Source of the DNA: Streptomyces roseochromogenus subsp. oscitans DS 12.976
GTDB lineage: Bacteria; Actinomycetota; Actinomycetes; Streptomycetales; Streptomycetaceae
Reading direction: 5' to 3'
NCBI RefSeq assembly: GCF_000497445.1
Contig: NZ_CM002285.1
Coordinates: 6,486,786-6,515,570, forward strand
DNA length: 28,785 bases
Shown: in pieces, positions 7,473 to 14,132 of the stretch
Position numbering within the stretch: position 1 is the stretch's first letter
How the letters are laid out: the number at the start of each line of letters is the position of its first letter
Notes under the pieces: generated by a model
What the model saw: the letters and a program-made list of their open reading frames with translations, nothing else
Told to the model about the DNA's origin: nothing
The model's database searches: none
Program-made: the position numbers and the translations under genes

Positions 7473-7522
7473 CAGACGAATTTCCATACCGTCTGCCCAA
7501 ATTGACCCCCCAGGTCTACTCT
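7473..7522 (+). promoter_or_regulatory. Promoter and inverted repeat before the SCO2584-like gene
   Basis: TACTCT (7517-7522) is a -10 element ending 6 bases before the GTG start at 7529, giving a leaderless transcript. Upstream, CAGACG (7473-7478) and CGTCTG (7490-7495) form a perfect 6-bp inverted repeat with an 11-bp centre. The repeat abuts the expected -35 position (about 7494-7499, TGCCCA), where a repressor would block polymerase. It is a candidate operator. Confidence 0.45.
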
Positions 7523-7528
7523 GGACCC

Positions 7529-8101
7529 GTGCCGGAGGACGTGGGGGGTACGCCGTTCCCTGACGGCTGGGAGCCCGACGACGACCACGACCGCGGGGTG
7601 TCGGACGAAGAGTTCGCCTCCGTGGTCTTTGACGAGGCCTTCGTACAGGCGGCTGCGGTCCATGAGCCGACCGCCGTCGAACGCCTTCTGGCCGCAGCAC
7701 AGGCCAGAGCCGAGGCCTCCGAGGCGGAGGCCCGCCGCGCCCACGCCCGAGGTGAGCGCTACGACGACAAGTACTCCCCCGAGGGGACCGATCTCAGCCA
7801 AGATCGGGACGACGACGAGCTGGACGACACCTACGTCCTCGACGAGCGCCACAGCCCCTTCGGCCACTACGGCAAACAGGTCCGCTGGCACCGCCCCGTC
7901 GCCTGGCTGCTCGCCGTCGTCATGGGCATAGGCATGGTCGCCCTGGCCTTCGCCGCCGTCTACCGGGGCGGCTCCGCCGGCACCCGCGACGGGGTCCCCA
8001 CGCCCGCCTCGACCGGCCTGGAACAGGGCAGCGCCGCCGCGCCCTCCGCCGCCGCCGACTCCTCCCAGCCGGCCGCGTCGGCCATCCCGCGCTCCCCCTG
8101 A
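7529..8101 (+). CDS. SCO2584-family membrane protein (spore-wall linked)
   Basis: Encodes a 190-aa protein with a single membrane segment. Residues 1-120 are acidic and hydrophilic, containing SVVFDEAFVQAA (31-42) and an Ala/Glu/Arg helix (about 48-77). One transmembrane helix spans about 124-144 (AWLLAVVMGIGMVALAFAAVY), followed by an Ala/Ser/Pro-rich tail likely outside the membrane. The same SVVFDE motif occurs in the next gene. Position directly after proA, size and motif match the family named after S. coelicolor SCO2584, reported as part of the spore-wall synthesizing complex; this assignment is from memory. GTG 7529 is chosen because a TACTCT -10 lies 6 bases upstream; a TTG at 7502 would lie within the promoter. 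Confidence 0.8.
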   Translation: MPEDVGGTPFPDGWEPDDDHDRGVSDEEFASVVFDEAFVQAAAVHEPTAVERLLAAAQARAEASEAEARRAHARGERYDDKYSPEGTDLSQDRDDDELDDTYVLDERHSPFGHYGKQVRWHRPVAWLLAVVMGIGMVALAFAAVYRGGSAGTRDGVPTPASTGLEQGSAAAPSAAADSSQPAASAIPRSP

Positions 8102-8156
8102 GCGCCCGTCCCCAATCTTGGTGAGCACCTGTCAGAAGTTGTCGTGTAGCAGGGCG

Positions 8157-8184
8157 TTTACCTGAGGCCCACGAGACCTACTCT
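8157..8184 (+). promoter_or_regulatory. Promoter of the SCO2583-like gene (leaderless)
   Basis: TTTACC (8157-8162) and TACTCT (8179-8184) are spaced by 16 bases. The ATG at 8191 follows 6 bases later without a Shine-Dalgarno sequence. The -10 hexamer is the same as that of the preceding gene. Confidence 0.55.
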
Positions 8185-8190
8185 GAAAGT

Positions 8191-9261
8191 ATGGGCGGGC
8201 CTGGAGACCCACCGGAGGGCACACCCGAGGGCGGCCCCGCAGGTGGAGAGGACGAGTACCGATCCGTCGTCTTCGACGAGTCGTTCGTCCGCGCTGCCCG
8301 CCTCCAGGAGTACTCCGCCGAGGAGCGGATGGCCGACCACGCGCCCGCCGTACGCCGCCGCCCGCCCCTGCACCGCGGACTCACCCGGCAGGCCCTGGTC
8401 CTCGTCCTGCTGATCGCCGTCGCCTTCGGCACCGCGGTCTACATGGGCGTCCGCCACCCCTACGGCCCCCCGCAGACCCGGCGTCCCGCCGAGCCGCTGC
8501 GGATGACGGTGATCCCGCTCTCCCCGACGGACAAGGTGCCCGGCGCCGCCGACCCCGAGTACCTGTACGCGCACAGCCACGCCGCCCCGTTCGATGTCGG
8601 TGCCAAGGGGATACCGCTGCCGGCCGCCCGCAGCACCGCCCACTTCTCCAACAGCCAGGTCGTGGCCGCGCTCACCACCGCCAAGGACTACATAGTCCGC
8701 TCCTCGCTCTACCCCGAGGTGCTGACCGGCCGCGAGGTCAGCCCCGTCCGGTCCCTCATCGACTCCGACCAGCTCGACCAGTTCGACCAGAGCTTTGACC
8801 ACCCGGTGGCGGACGGCCGCCACGCCCCCACCGGCTGGCTGGTCCGCCTCGACCCCTCCCGCGCCCAGCTCGCCGACGACCGGATCCGCGTCCAGGGCGA
8901 TCTGCAGGCCGTCGAGAGCGACTCGAGCGCGCTGGAGGTCACCGCCGACCACACCTTCGTCTACGCCCTGCGCCCCACCGGTGCCGCGGCCGGAGCCGCC
9001 GTGTCGCTGTTCACGGTCCGCCGCGAGGTGACCTTCCGCTTCACCCGCGACGACCTGCGCACCCACCAGGTCCAGCTGGTCACGTCCTACGTCCAGGCGG
9101 GCCCCCTCTCCTGCGCCGAGGACTCCACCGCCTACCTCCGCCCCCTCCTGGCCGGCCAGACGGCCCGCACCGGCGGCCCCGCGGGCACCGACCCGTACGA
9201 GACGGACAGCCCTGCGGCCCTGTGCGGGACGCTGGCCGCTGGAGCCGAGCCGAAGGTGTGA
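8191..9261 (+). CDS. SCO2583-family membrane protein
   Basis: Encodes a 356-aa bitopic membrane protein. A Gly/Pro/Glu-rich N-terminus leads into SVVFDESFVRAA (25-36), nearly identical to the motif of the neighbouring gene. A single transmembrane helix lies at about 68-86 (ALVLVLLIAVAFGTAVYMG). The remaining ~270 residues form a probably extracytoplasmic domain with YLYAHSHAAPFDVGAKGI, SQVVAALTTAKDYIVRSSL, and strand-rich stretches toward the end, including a Cys pair (LSCAEDST and AALCGTL) that could form a disulfide. It corresponds in position to the S. coelicolor SCO2583 family. The extracellular domain could act in wall assembly with the preceding protein, but no catalytic motif is visible. 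ATG 8191 is set by the leaderless promoter. Confidence 0.82.
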   Translation: MGGPGDPPEGTPEGGPAGGEDEYRSVVFDESFVRAARLQEYSAEERMADHAPAVRRRPPLHRGLTRQALVLVLLIAVAFGTAVYMGVRHPYGPPQTRRPAEPLRMTVIPLSPTDKVPGAADPEYLYAHSHAAPFDVGAKGIPLPAARSTAHFSNSQVVAALTTAKDYIVRSSLYPEVLTGREVSPVRSLIDSDQLDQFDQSFDHPVADGRHAPTGWLVRLDPSRAQLADDRIRVQGDLQAVESDSSALEVTADHTFVYALRPTGAAAGAAVSLFTVRREVTFRFTRDDLRTHQVQLVTSYVQAGPLSCAEDSTAYLRPLLAGQTARTGGPAGTDPYETDSPAALCGTLAAGAEPKV

Positions 9262-9306
9262 GCGGCGTTTTCAGTACCGACCCGGTGAGGGTGCGGCGTC
9301 TTTCCG

Positions 9307-9355
9307 GGCACTTTGGACCTGGCACTTTGGACCTGGCACCTTGGACCTGGCATCC
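9307..9355. repeat. Tandem 14-bp repeats between convergent genes
   Basis: Copies of GGCACTTTGGACCT occupy 9307-9320, 9321-9334 and 9335-9348 (the third has one change, C for T), followed by a 7-base partial unit GGCATCC. They lie in the spacer between the SCO2583-like gene and the M48 protease on the opposite strand. Confidence 0.85.
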
Positions 9356-9471
9356 GGGACCGGCCCCTCGGGCCGAGGAGAGTTCGGCACCGCCGGATCC
9401 CGCCGCCGTGGCTGAGCGCCGTTGCGGCGGGAGAGAGAGGGGCGACCACAGCTGCGGTGGGGAAAGAGGGC

Positions 9472-10563
9472 CTACTCCTCGTCCCGCGGAGTGTCCGTCG
9501 GGCCCTCCTTCGGCGGGGGCGGGGTACGGAAGCCCTCGAAGCCGCGGCGGACCCGGCCGCCCAGGTCGCCCGCTCCGCCCGCGAGGTCCGTGACCAGCTT
9601 CATCAGCGGGTCCTTGGAAGTCTTCACATCGCTCGCGTAGCTGGCCGCCGACTCGCGGAAGGAGTCGCTGACCGAGGTGTCCTTGTCCCCGTCGCGCCGT
9701 GGGTAGTGGCCGTCCATGATCCGCTGGAAGTCCCGGGACTCGGCCCACTTCTTCAGCTCGGCGGCCCGCACGGTGGTGAACGGATGCGAGCGGGGCAAAA
9801 CGTTCAGGATCTTCAGCACCGAGTCACGCAGATCGCCCCCGGACTCGTACTCCTCGGCCTGCTCCAGGAACGCGTCGACGTTCATCTCGTGCAGATGGTT
9901 GCCGCCCGCGATCTTCATCAGGCCGCGCATCGAGGCCTGCGGGTCCTGCCCGACCAGCAGACCCGCCCGGTCAGCGGACAGCTCCGACTTGCGGAACCAC
10001 TCCCGGAGCGCCGTGATGATCGCCATGATCGCGAGGTTGCCCAGCGGGATCCAGGCCACTTTCAGTGCGAGGCTGGTCAGGAACAAAAGGATCGTGCGGT
10101 ACACCGAATGCCCGGACAGCGCGTGTCCCACCTCGTGTCCGACGACCGCCCGCATCTCCTCCTCGTCGAGGAGCTCCACCAGCCCCGTGGTGACGACGAT
10201 GATCGGCTCGTCCAGGCCGATGCACATAGCGTTCGGCTGCGGATCCTGGGTGACGTACATCGGCGGGACCTTCTTGAGGTCCAGGATGTAACAGGCGTCC
10301 AGCAGCATGTCGTGCAGGTGCTGGAACTGCCGCTCGGAGACGCGCACCGATTCGGACAGGTACAGCAGTCTCAGGCTCCGCTCGGGCAGCAGCCCGCTGA
10401 GCGTCTTGAAGACGGTGTCGAACCCGCTCAGCTTGCGCAGCGCGACCAGGGCCGAACGGTCGGACGGATGCTCGTAGGCACGCGAGGAGATCCCCGGGAA
10501 GCGCCTGCGCTGCCTGCTCGGCACGCGCTCGTGCCCCGTGTGCTGCTGGCCGTCGTCGGACAT
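9472..10563 (-). CDS. M48 family zinc metallopeptidase, membrane-associated
   Basis: Encodes a 363-aa HtpX/Ste24-like zinc protease. The active-site motif HEVGH (143-147) supplies two zinc ligands and the catalytic Glu. ELSADRAG (194-201) supplies the third ligand. Hydrophobic stretches at about 157-172 and 173-188, directly after HEVGH, are likely membrane segments. The family removes misfolded or specific membrane proteins. The start at 10563 is preferred because GGGGGA lies 4-5 bases upstream. ATG 10575 and GTG 10593 are in frame but lack such a site. A -10 TAGGCT on the minus strand (10615-10620) would give a ~45-nt leader. It is transcribed divergently from the small membrane protein at 10666. 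The C-terminal tail is rich in Pro, Gly and charged residues. Confidence 0.93.
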   Translation of the reverse strand: MSDDGQQHTGHERVPSRQRRRFPGISSRAYEHPSDRSALVALRKLSGFDTVFKTLSGLLPERSLRLLYLSESVRVSERQFQHLHDMLLDACYILDLKKVPPMYVTQDPQPNAMCIGLDEPIIVVTTGLVELLDEEEMRAVVGHEVGHALSGHSVYRTILLFLTSLALKVAWIPLGNLAIMAIITALREWFRKSELSADRAGLLVGQDPQASMRGLMKIAGGNHLHEMNVDAFLEQAEEYESGGDLRDSVLKILNVLPRSHPFTTVRAAELKKWAESRDFQRIMDGHYPRRDGDKDTSVSDSFRESAASYASDVKTSKDPLMKLVTDLAGGAGDLGGRVRRGFEGFRTPPPPKEGPTDTPRDEE

Positions 10564-10614
10564 GACTTCCCCCATGTGCGTATGAGTGCCCACTGTGCCC
10601 CCGAGGCGGAGCCC

Positions 10615-10634
10615 AGCCTAGGCGGAGATACCGT
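10615..10634. promoter_or_regulatory. Divergent -10 elements for the M48 protease and the 54-aa gene
   Basis: Reading minus, TAGGCT lies at 10620-10615. Reading plus, TACCGT lies at 10629-10634. They sit back to back, so the two promoters would overlap. The -35 regions are poor. Confidence 0.4.
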
Positions 10635-10665
10635 GGACGGGCAGTACAGCCGAAGGAGTCCACTC

Positions 10666-10830
10666 ATGGAGCATCACCTCGCAGCCGCGTGGCTGACCGA
10701 GGCCGCCGCGAGCGCCGTCCAGCAGCACGGGGCGGGGAATCTGCTCCGCATCGTCCTGATCGTCATGGTCCTGGGCTGTGCACTGACCGCCTGGTTCCTG
10801 CTGCGCGGCTACAAGAAGAAAGACGACTGA
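10666..10830 (+). CDS. Small single-span membrane protein (54 aa)
   Basis: A 54-aa protein from ATG 10666, well supported by AAGGAG at 10653-10658. It has an amphipathic N-terminal stretch (MEHHLAAAWLTEAAASAVQQ), then one strongly hydrophobic helix at about 26-46 (LLRIVLIVMVLGCALTAWFL), and ends in a basic/acidic tail, RGYKKKDD, predicted to face the cytoplasm. No known domain is recognised. Its location between the M48 protease and nadD corresponds to small conserved membrane proteins of Streptomyces. A role as a small adaptor of a membrane complex is possible but unsupported by sequence. Confidence 0.8.
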   Translation: MEHHLAAAWLTEAAASAVQQHGAGNLLRIVLIVMVLGCALTAWFLLRGYKKKDD

Positions 10831-10844
10831 CGGCCGGCGAAAGT

Positions 10845-10870
10845 TCCGCCTGCCGTCCCCGACGGCGGAG
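10845..10870 (+). terminator. Hairpin after the 54-aa gene
   Basis: GCCGTC (10852-10857) pairs with GACGGC (10861-10866) across a CCC loop. TCCGCC (10845-10850) can alternatively pair with GGCGGA (10864-10869). Confidence 0.4.
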
Positions 10871-10899
10871 TCGGCGTGATCGCCGCCGGGCCGCCCGCT

Positions 10900-10905
10900 T
10901 ACGAT
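10900..10905 (+). promoter_or_regulatory. Candidate -10 for the 49-aa gene
   Basis: TACGAT matches TAnnnT about 47 bases before ATG 10952. The -35 region (TGATCG at 10877-10882) is weak. Confidence 0.35.
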
Positions 10906-10951
10906 GAGCCGACATCTTTATCCCGCCCACACGCGTTAGGTCCTGCCGAAG

Positions 10952-11101
10952 ATGAGCCTTCACAGCACCGCAGCCCACTTGGTCACCCTCGCCGAGGGCG
11001 GCCACCACAACAGCCTCAACCCTGCCGTCACCGGTGGCAGCGCCCTCGCCGTCCTGCTGCTCCTGCTGTGGATCACCACCCGCTTCAACCGCGACCGCTG
11101 A
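10952..11101 (+). CDS. Small membrane protein (49 aa)
   Basis: A 49-aa frame from ATG 10952 to TGA 11099-11101. The sequence reads [20 protein letters not shown], then a short loop [10 protein letters not shown], then one hydrophobic helix [15 protein letters not shown] (31-45) and NRDR. The layout (His-rich amphipathic start, Gly loop, single span, basic end) matches a short conserved Streptomyces membrane protein that I remember upstream of nadD. The Shine-Dalgarno is weak (GAAG). Codon use follows the GC-rich third-position pattern expected of a real gene. Function unknown. nadD has its own promoter 41 bases downstream. Confidence 0.75.
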   Translation: MSLHSTAAHLVTLAEGGHHNSLNPAVTGGSALAVLLLLLWITTRFNRDR

Positions 11102-11142
11102 GCCGGACCCCGTCCCCGGCCGGACGCCCGAGACCGGGCCGG

Positions 11143-11148
11143 TAGGGT
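11143..11148 (+). promoter_or_regulatory. -10 element for a leaderless nadD transcript
   Basis: TAGGGT ends 8 bases before ATG 11157. The intervening CTGCACGC has no Shine-Dalgarno sequence. Confidence 0.5.
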
Positions 11149-11156
11149 CTGCACGC

Positions 11157-11843
11157 ATGGGAGAGCAGGACATGCCTACCGGTCCGGCGTACGAGAGCGC
11201 CGACGACACGGTGAAGCACCCGCAGTACCGGCCGGGCCAGGGCCCCGCCAACACGGGCAAGCGTCGCCTGGGCGTCATGGGCGGAACGTTCGACCCGATC
11301 CACCACGGGCACCTCGTGGCGGCCAGTGAGGTCGCCGCGCAGTTCCACCTGGACGAGGTGGTGTTCGTGCCCACCGGCCAGCCGTGGCAGAAGTCCCACC
11401 GCAAGGTCTCCCCGGCCGAGGACCGCTATCTGATGACGGTCATCGCGACCGCCGAGAACCCGCAGTTCTCCGTCAGCCGTATCGACATCGATCGCGGTGG
11501 TCCCACCTACACCGTGGACACCCTGCGCGATCTGCGCGCCCTCAACCCCGACACCGACCTGTTCTTCATCACCGGCGCCGACGCCCTCGCCCAGCTGCTG
11601 ACCTGGCGGGACAGCGAGGAACTGTTCTCCCTCGCCCATTTCATCGGCGTCACCCGGCCCGGGCACCATCTGACCGACCCGGGTCTGCCGGAGGGCGGTG
11701 TGTCGCTCGTCGAGGTGCCGGCGCTCGCCATCTCCTCCACAGACTGCCGTGCGAGAGTCGCCAAGGGAGACCCCATCTGGTACATGGTGCCGGACGGAGT
11801 CGTGCGCTACATCGACAAGCGCGAGCTGTACCGCGGCGAGTGA
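11157..11843 (+). CDS. nadD: Nicotinate-nucleotide adenylyltransferase
   Basis: Encodes a 228-aa protein that joins ATP and nicotinate mononucleotide to form deamido-NAD, a late step of NAD synthesis. The nucleotidyltransferase signature [12 protein letters not shown] is at 42-53. The second signature ISSTDCR lies near the C-terminus and precedes [15 protein letters not shown]. The first ~36 residues are a hydrophilic extension beyond the usual start ([13 protein letters not shown]), as is common in Streptomyces. ATG 11157 is chosen for the TAGGGT -10 just upstream. ATG 11172, after GGAGAG, is an alternative that would shorten the protein by 5 residues. The LCP gene starts 16 bases after the stop, so co-transcription is likely. 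Confidence 0.96.
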   Translation: MGEQDMPTGPAYESADDTVKHPQYRPGQGPANTGKRRLGVMGGTFDPIHHGHLVAASEVAAQFHLDEVVFVPTGQPWQKSHRKVSPAEDRYLMTVIATAENPQFSVSRIDIDRGGPTYTVDTLRDLRALNPDTDLFFITGADALAQLLTWRDSEELFSLAHFIGVTRPGHHLTDPGLPEGGVSLVEVPALAISSTDCRARVAKGDPIWYMVPDGVVRYIDKRELYRGE

Positions 11844-11859
11844 GCCGAGAGGGGCACCG

Positions 11860-13584
11860 GTGAACAACCGATACGACGTGGGTGACGCCGGCTACGGCGC
11901 AGGCCCGTACGAACTCGTCGGCTACGACGAGCACGGCCAGCCCGTGTACCGGCAGATCCCGGCACAGCAGTCTCCACAGGCCCAGCAGGCCGCCTACGAC
12001 CCGTACGCCCAGCAACAGGGCTATGGCTACGACCCGTACGCCACCGGCCAGCAGCCGCCCGTGCCCCCCTACGACTCCGGCCGGCCCGCACCCGGGTACG
12101 ACCCCTACGGTGCCCAGGCCCCGTACGACCCCTACGGCACCGGAACCCACCAGACCGCCGGCTACGACCCCTACGGACAGGCCGCGAGCAGCGGGCAGCA
12201 GCCCCGGGTCACCGAGCAGACCGCCTACATCCCGCAGCAGGCCGGCCCGGTGGAGGAACCGCACGCCCCGGCACGGCCGGAGGAGCGGCGAGACGAGGAC
12301 GGACGGGACTACCACACCGAGCAGTTCGCGTTCGTCGAGGAGCCGGACGGCGACTCCGAGGACGTCATCGACTGGCTGAAGTTCACCGAGAACCGCACCG
12401 AGCGCCGCGAGGAGGCCCGCCGCCGCGCCCGCAGCCGGATCATCGCCCTGCTCGTCGTCCTCGCCCTAGTCGCCGCCGGCGGCGTCGGCTACCTCTGGTA
12501 CGCCGGAAAGCTGCCAGGCCTCTCCTCGTCCGGTGCCAAGCCCGGCGCGGGCACGCCGGTCGGCGCCCAGAAGCGCGACGTGATCGTCGTCCACCTGCAC
12601 AACACCGCCAAGGGCGGCACCTCCACGGCGCTGCTGGTCGACAACACCACGACCAAGCAGGGCAGTACCGTGCTGCTGCCCAACTCCCTGGCCCTGAGCG
12701 GCGACGACGGCTCCACCACGACCCTCGCCAAGTCGGTGGACGGCGACGGTTCCTCCGGCACCCGGGACCAGCTCGACACCGTCCTCGGCACCAGCATCCA
12801 GGGCACCTGGCGCCTTGACACCCCCTATCTGCAGAACCTCGTCGACCTGGTCGGCAACATCGACCTCGACACCAACACCGACGTACCCGACCCGGACGCC
12901 AAGAAGAAGGGCACCGAGCCGCTCGTCCACAAGGGCAGCGCCCAGACCCTCAGCGGCAAGATGGCCGTCGCCTACGCCACCTACCGCGCCTCCGGCGAGT
13001 CCGAGAACGCCCAGCTCGAGCGGTTCGGGCAGGTCATGCAGGGCGTGCTGCGCAAGCTGTCCTCCGACCCGTCGGCGGCCACGACCACCGTGCAGACCCT
13101 CGCGCAGATCCTCGACCCGCCGCTCACCGACCAGGACCTCGGCGCCTTCCTCGCCAAGCTCGCCGACCTCGCCAAGGGCGGCGCCTACAAGACCGCCCTG
13201 CTGCCCGTGCAGCCCGACGGCACGCTGAGCGCGAAGACCAGCGACAGCGTGGTGAAGGACATCCTCGGCGGCACGGCCAAGAGCCCCGACGCGGGCTCCG
13301 CGGTCCGGGTCTCCGTGCAGAACGCCACCGGCGTGAAAGACGACACCGAGAAGGCCCGCGTGGTGCTGCTCAACGGCGGCTTCACCTTCCTCGAGGGCGG
13401 CACCGCCTCCGGCACCCAGGCCACCTCGAAGGTGACCTACTCGGACGCCTCCCACAAGTCCGACGCCGCCGAGGTCGCCAAGACCCTCGGCCTGCCCGCC
13501 GGCTCCGTGGCGAAGGGAACAGTCTCCTCGGGTGCCGAGGTCTCGGTCGTCCTCGGCCGGGACTACCAGCCCGGCAGCTCGTGA
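11860..13584 (+). CDS. pdtA: LCP-family glycopolymer transferase, PdtA/SCO2578-like
   Basis: Encodes a 574-aa bitopic membrane protein. The cytoplasmic N-terminus (1-185) is low complexity, with five YDPY units between residues 46 and 106. A transmembrane helix spans about 193-212 (RIIALLVVLALVAAGGVGYL). The extracellular part holds a LytR-CpsA-Psr domain (about 240-420) including LSGKMAVAYATYR (364-376), then a LytR_C domain beginning VRVSVQNATGVKDD. LCP proteins transfer lipid-linked phosphate-containing glycopolymers to peptidoglycan. SCO2578 of S. coelicolor, between nadD and rsfS, was named PdtA for transferring polydiglycosylphosphate and is needed for normal sporulation; the symbol rests on this synteny. 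The hallmark PRD triplet is PNS here. GTG 11860 follows GAGAGGGG with 5-base spacing. Confidence 0.85.
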   Translation: MNNRYDVGDAGYGAGPYELVGYDEHGQPVYRQIPAQQSPQAQQAAYDPYAQQQGYGYDPYATGQQPPVPPYDSGRPAPGYDPYGAQAPYDPYGTGTHQTAGYDPYGQAASSGQQPRVTEQTAYIPQQAGPVEEPHAPARPEERRDEDGRDYHTEQFAFVEEPDGDSEDVIDWLKFTENRTERREEARRRARSRIIALLVVLALVAAGGVGYLWYAGKLPGLSSSGAKPGAGTPVGAQKRDVIVVHLHNTAKGGTSTALLVDNTTTKQGSTVLLPNSLALSGDDGSTTTLAKSVDGDGSSGTRDQLDTVLGTSIQGTWRLDTPYLQNLVDLVGNIDLDTNTDVPDPDAKKKGTEPLVHKGSAQTLSGKMAVAYATYRASGESENAQLERFGQVMQGVLRKLSSDPSAATTTVQTLAQILDPPLTDQDLGAFLAKLADLAKGGAYKTALLPVQPDGTLSAKTSDSVVKDILGGTAKSPDAGSAVRVSVQNATGVKDDTEKARVVLLNGGFTFLEGGTASGTQATSKVTYSDASHKSDAAEVAKTLGLPAGSVAKGTVSSGAEVSVVLGRDYQPGSS

Positions 13585-13595
13585 CCAGGTCCCGG

Positions 13596-13629
13596 GCACC
13601 CCACGTGGCACCGTAATCACGTGGGGTGC
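13596..13629 (+). terminator. Terminator after the LCP gene
   Basis: A perfect 12-bp stem, GCACCCCACGTG (13596-13607) and CACGTGGGGTGC (13618-13629), with a 10-nt loop begins 12 bases after the stop. Confidence 0.85.
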
Positions 13630-13657
13630 GCCGGGCGGTCCGTGAGACCCTTGAGGT

Positions 13658-13694
13658 CTAGTGACCGCCGACCGAAAGCTTGCTAGTGACCGCC
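13658..13694. repeat. Direct repeat spanning the rsfS start
   Basis: CTAGTGACCGCC occurs at 13658-13669 and again, identically, at 13683-13694, 25 bases apart. The second copy contains the rsfS GTG start. The first copy carries an out-of-frame GTG. It looks like a small duplication of the start region. Confidence 0.8.
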
Positions 13695-14132
13695 ACCGAC
13701 CGTTCTCTTGACCTCATCAGCACCGCCGCCCAGGCGGCGGCCGACAAGCTCGCCCACGACGTCATCGCCTACGACGTCAGCGACGTGCTGTCGATCACGG
13801 ACGCCTTCCTGCTGGCTTCCGCGCCGAACGACCGCCAGGTCAAGGCCATCGTCGACGAGATCGAGGAGCGCCTGCTGAAGGAACTCGGCGCCAAGCCGGT
13901 GCGCCGTGAGGGAGACCGCGACTCCCGCTGGATCCTGCTCGACTACGTCGACATCGTCGTCCACGTCCAGCACAGCGAGGAGCGTGTCTTCTACGCCCTG
14001 GAGCGGCTGTGGAAGGACTGCCCCGAGCTGGAGCTGCCCGCCGACGCCAAGGCCACCCGCGGCAAGGCGGAGGAGCACGCCAGGCTGCAGGCCGCCGAGG
14101 CCGAGCGAGAGCCGGGCGGGGAGTGGCGATGA
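13686..14132 (+). CDS. rsfS: Ribosome silencing factor RsfS
   Basis: Encodes a 148-aa Iojap/RsfS-family protein, which binds L14 of the 50S subunit and blocks subunit joining under starvation. The conserved core is KLAHDVIAYDVSDVLSITDA (21-40), FLLASAPNDRQVKAIVDEIE (41-60), and WILLDYVDIVVHVQHSEERV (82-101) with FYALERLW next. A charged tail of ~30 residues (AKATRGKAEEHARLQAAEAE) extends the C-terminus, as in other actinobacteria. The start is taken at GTG 13686 (reads MTATDRS), since similarity begins there; TTG 13680 is possible. Upstream lies the 12-bp stem terminator, so a separate promoter is expected but not clear. The stop overlaps the next start as ATGA (14129-14132), so translation is coupled. 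Confidence 0.95.
   Translation: MTATDRSLDLISTAAQAAADKLAHDVIAYDVSDVLSITDAFLLASAPNDRQVKAIVDEIEERLLKELGAKPVRREGDRDSRWILLDYVDIVVHVQHSEERVFYALERLWKDCPELELPADAKATRGKAEEHARLQAAEAEREPGGEWR

Noticed and set aside
9313..10665. Plus-strand open frame upstream of the 54-aa gene, running antisense to the M48 protease
   Set aside because: The HEVGH protease reads clearly on the minus strand. The plus frame is a shadow, and only its last 54 codons (from ATG 10666) have a ribosome site and coding pattern.
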